Assembly (NCBI RefSeq): GCF_026155325.1
Contig: NZ_JAPFPW010000001.1
Location: 248,001 to 312,000, forward strand
Length of the DNA stretch: 64,000 nucleotides
Reading direction: 5' to 3'
Origin: Desulfobotulus pelophilus
GTDB lineage: Bacteria; Desulfobacterota; Desulfobacteria; Desulfobacterales; ASO4-4
Shown: positions 62,030 through 64,000 of the stretch, piece after piece
Numbering within the stretch: position 1 is the stretch's first letter
Layout: the number at the start of each line of letters is the position of its first letter
Position numbers and translations under genes: made by a program
Notes under the pieces: generated by a model
Seen by the model: the letters and a program-made list of their open reading frames with translations, nothing else
The model's database searches: none
Told to the model about the DNA's origin: nothing

Positions 62030-62248
62030 ATGAAAGAAGGTATTCACCCCGCATACGAGATGACAACCATTACCTGTGCCTGCGGTAATGTTTTTGAGAC
62101 CGGTTCTACCAAAAAAGAGATCCGAGTGGAAATCTGTTCTGCCTGCCATCCGTTCTTTACGGGCAAGCAAAAGCTTGTGGATACGGAAGGCCGTATCGAC
62201 CGTTTCCGTAAAAAGTATGGTAACTATCAGCAGCAGATGGGCAAATAG
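62030..62248 (+). CDS. rpmE: 50S ribosomal protein L31
   Basis: This 72-residue protein starts [20 protein letters not shown] and contains [10 protein letters not shown]. The four cysteines (CAC... and C-x2-C) form the zinc-binding version of L31. AGGAG precedes the ATG at 62030 by 6 nt. A strong terminator follows directly. Confidence 0.97.
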   Translation: MKEGIHPAYEMTTITCACGNVFETGSTKKEIRVEICSACHPFFTGKQKLVDTEGRIDRFRKKYGNYQQQMGK

Positions 62249-62260
62249 CTTGTCAGTATA

Positions 62261-62292
62261 AAAAACCCCGCGATGTTTTGCGGGGTTTTTTT
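62261..62292 (+). terminator. Rho-independent terminator after rpmE
   Basis: AAAAACCCCGC (62261-62271) and GCGGGGTTTTT (62280-62290) form a perfect 11-bp stem with further T to 62292. Confidence 0.92.
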
Positions 62293-62362
62293 CTTGGGAA
62301 GGACTACCGGCATGGGCCGGTTTTCTTTTGGGGAAAAATGGAAGAAAAGACAGGGTGCGGGG

Positions 62363-63430
62363 ATGTTTGAAAAGCTTGCGGGAGTGGAAGACCGTTTTGT
62401 GGAGTTGGAGCGCCTGATGAGCGATCCGGCGGTTCTGGCGGACCGCGAACGGTATCAGAAGTATCTGCGGGAACATGCGGAAATTTCTGATCTTGTGGAG
62501 GGATTCCGGCACTATCGGGAAGTTGTTCAGGAACGGCATGAAAACGAGTCTCTCCTCCGGGATCGGGACCCGGAAATTCGGGAGATGGCAGAGGAGGAGT
62601 CGCGCCGTCTGGAGTCTCTGGAAAAATCCCTTGCGGACACCCTGCGTATGCTGCTTATTCCCAAAGATCCCAATGACGGTAAAAACATTATTCTGGAAAT
62701 CCGTGCCGGAACGGGCGGGGACGAAGCCGCTCTTTTTGCGGGAGATCTGTTCCGCATGTATGCCCGTTATGCGGAAAGTGCCGGTTGGAAAATAGAAATA
62801 CTTGACTCCAATGAGCCGGACGTTGGCGGTTTCAAGGAGGTTGTGGCTATGGTTCAGGGCCGCGGGGTTTACTCCGTTATGAAGTATGAATCCGGAATCC
62901 ACAGGGTTCAGAGGGTTCCGGCAACGGAAACCCAAGGCCGGATTCATACATCCGCTGTCACTGTTGCTGTTCTGCCTGAGGCGGAAGAGGTGGATGTGCA
63001 TGTGGATGAAAAGGACCTGAGAATTGATACTTACCGGTCCCAGGGGGCGGGTGGGCAGCACGTCAATACAACGGATTCTGCGGTCCGTATTACCCATATC
63101 CCCACAGGGATTGTGGTGCAGTGCCAGGATGAAAAGTCTCAGCATAAAAACCGGCTCAAGGCCATGCAGGTCCTGAGGGCGAGAATGTATGATGCCATGG
63201 CTCAGGAACAGGCGGCAAAGCGATCGGCAGACCGGAAGGAACAGGTGGGGACCGGAGACCGTTCCGGCCGGATCCGAACCTATAATTATCCTCAGGGGCG
63301 TGTGACAGATCATCGTATCGGTCTGACCCTTTATCGTTTGGAATCCATACTTCAGGGTGATATGGCGCAGCTGGTGGACGCTCTGAGAACCCATTATCAG
63401 GCGGAGGCCCTGCAGCATGGCGGGGCATGA
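62363..63430 (+). CDS. prfA: Peptide chain release factor 1
   Basis: This 355-residue class I release factor recognises UAA and UAG. The stop-codon recognition motif PATETQ (PxT type, RF1) and the catalytic GGQ loop [15 protein letters not shown] are clear. The start at 62363 ([12 protein letters not shown]) is the family start; AGGGTG lies 5 nt upstream. The frame is open further upstream across the terminator, which is not used. It overlaps prmC by 14 nt. Confidence 0.97.
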   Translation: MFEKLAGVEDRFVELERLMSDPAVLADRERYQKYLREHAEISDLVEGFRHYREVVQERHENESLLRDRDPEIREMAEEESRRLESLEKSLADTLRMLLIPKDPNDGKNIILEIRAGTGGDEAALFAGDLFRMYARYAESAGWKIEILDSNEPDVGGFKEVVAMVQGRGVYSVMKYESGIHRVQRVPATETQGRIHTSAVTVAVLPEAEEVDVHVDEKDLRIDTYRSQGAGGQHVNTTDSAVRITHIPTGIVVQCQDEKSQHKNRLKAMQVLRARMYDAMAQEQAAKRSADRKEQVGTGDRSGRIRTYNYPQGRVTDHRIGLTLYRLESILQGDMAQLVDALRTHYQAEALQHGGA

Positions 63431-64000
63431 ACCGGGAAAAACAGATGTGTGGACCATTGGCCGGATTCTGCGATGGACTACGGAATATTTGGCAACCCAC
63501 GGCATTGACAGTCCCCGCCTGACCTCAGAAATGCTGCTTGCCCATTGTCTGAAGGCCTCCCGTATCGATTTGTACATGCGATTTGATGAGCCTTTGAATC
63601 AGGAAGAGCGAGCCGTTTTCCGGGATCTTGTCCGCCGTCGTACGGGACGCGAGCCCGTGGCCCATATTGTCGGTGAGCGCAGCTTCTGGACGCTGGATCT
63701 TGCCTCCGGTCCAGAGGCTCTGGTGCCGAGACCGGATACGGAAACCCTTGTAACGGAAGCGCTGAAGTACCTGCCTGAAAACCATAGGGCGAAGGTGCTG
63801 GATCTGGGTACAGGTACCGGTTGCATTGCTCTGGCTCTCGCGACGGAAAGACCTCTGTGTCAGGTAGTGGCAGCCGATCTTTCCCTTGCTGCATGCGGTC
63901 TTGCCATGCGTAATATTCGAAGGGTTGGTTTGGAAGGACGTGTTCTGCCTGTTGTTTCGGACTGGTGCGCTTCGTTCCGGCAAGAGCCTGTTTTTGATCT
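63417..64000 (+). CDS. prmC: Release factor glutamine methyltransferase PrmC (3' end outside window)
   Basis: The visible 194 residues contain the N-terminal helical domain ([45 protein letters not shown]) and the SAM-binding motif [16 protein letters not shown] after PRPDTETLV. PrmC methylates the Gln of the GGQ motif in release factors, matching its coupling to prfA. The catalytic NPPY motif would lie past the window end. The ATG at 63417 follows GGAGG by 9 nt. Confidence 0.92.
   Translation, partial: MAGHEPGKTDVWTIGRILRWTTEYLATHGIDSPRLTSEMLLAHCLKASRIDLYMRFDEPLNQEERAVFRDLVRRRTGREPVAHIVGERSFWTLDLASGPEALVPRPDTETLVTEALKYLPENHRAKVLDLGTGTGCIALALATERPLCQVVAADLSLAACGLAMRNIRRVGLEGRVLPVVSDWCASFRQEPVFD

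Noticed and set aside
1-64000. CRISPR arrays, transposases, prophage genes, tRNA or rRNA genes
   Set aside because: None was recognised; the repeats found are isolated hairpins or operator pairs, not regularly spaced arrays.

Overview
The window looks like a chromosomal segment of a mesophilic sulfate-reducing deltaproteobacterium (Desulfobacterota, Desulfobacterales-like; I do not assign a genus). The pointers are a dissimilatory-type ATP sulfurylase (sat), an Flx/Hdr electron-bifurcation operon, a lactate permease plus LUD-type lactate oxidation operon with an LldF-LldE fusion, two radical-SAM enzymes of the siroheme-dependent heme pathway (AhbC, AhbD) around hemB, and an adenylate kinase with the Cys-His-Cys-Cys metal site known from Desulfovibrio. 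I saw no CRISPR array, phage, insertion sequence, rRNA or tRNA.

Layout. 1-6163 (+): a tandem-type HdrA (cut by the window start) followed by FlxD, FlxC, FlxB and FlxA homologues, closed by a strong terminator. 6437-8547 (-): yciH, a cation diffusion facilitator and an M55 aminopeptidase, tightly coupled. 8722-10261 (+): a TetR regulator and a paired small multidrug resistance exporter; both units carry the same palindromic operator, and one copy sits inside a 49-nt inverted repeat. 10352-14656: alkD, alanine dehydrogenase, a solute-binding protein and a DEAD-box helicase. 14982-19238 (-): a three-gene sensory operon of a sugar-type binding protein, a membrane histidine kinase and a REC-kinase hybrid, with two operator-like palindromes 21 bp apart upstream.

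20070-27348 (-): the lactate operon lctP, glcD-type lactate dehydrogenase, glcF-type Fe-S protein, lldG and lldFE. A good sigma-54 promoter lies upstream of lctP. A large histidine kinase and an NtrC-class response regulator (28138-33014, +) are transcribed divergently and are the obvious candidates to control it, in the manner of LurSR in Desulfovibrio. 33509-42097: a Dabb protein, an Eis-like GNAT, a large secreted subtilase and aminopeptidase N. 42218-46533: sat (-) and aconitase B (+).

46874-52568: small envelope proteins (DUF3015, a DUF4105 barrel-like protein, a periplasmic thioredoxin-fold protein), a gamma carbonic anhydrase (-), and a compact operon of a GAF protein, an atypical protein kinase and a universal stress protein. 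52625-56718 (-): ahbC, hemB and ahbD, separated by long structured spacers. 56908-64000: folC, rpsU and adk (-), then coaE, rho, rpmE, prfA and the start of prmC (+).

Taken together, lactate is imported by LctP and oxidised to pyruvate by the GlcD/LldEFG systems. Sat activates sulfate, and Flx/Hdr probably couples NAD(P)H, ferredoxin and thiol electron pools. The Ahb enzymes and HemB supply heme for the cytochromes of this respiration. Start codons were moved to the ATG/GTG with the best ribosome binding site where the longest reading frame looked over-extended; these choices are stated per gene.
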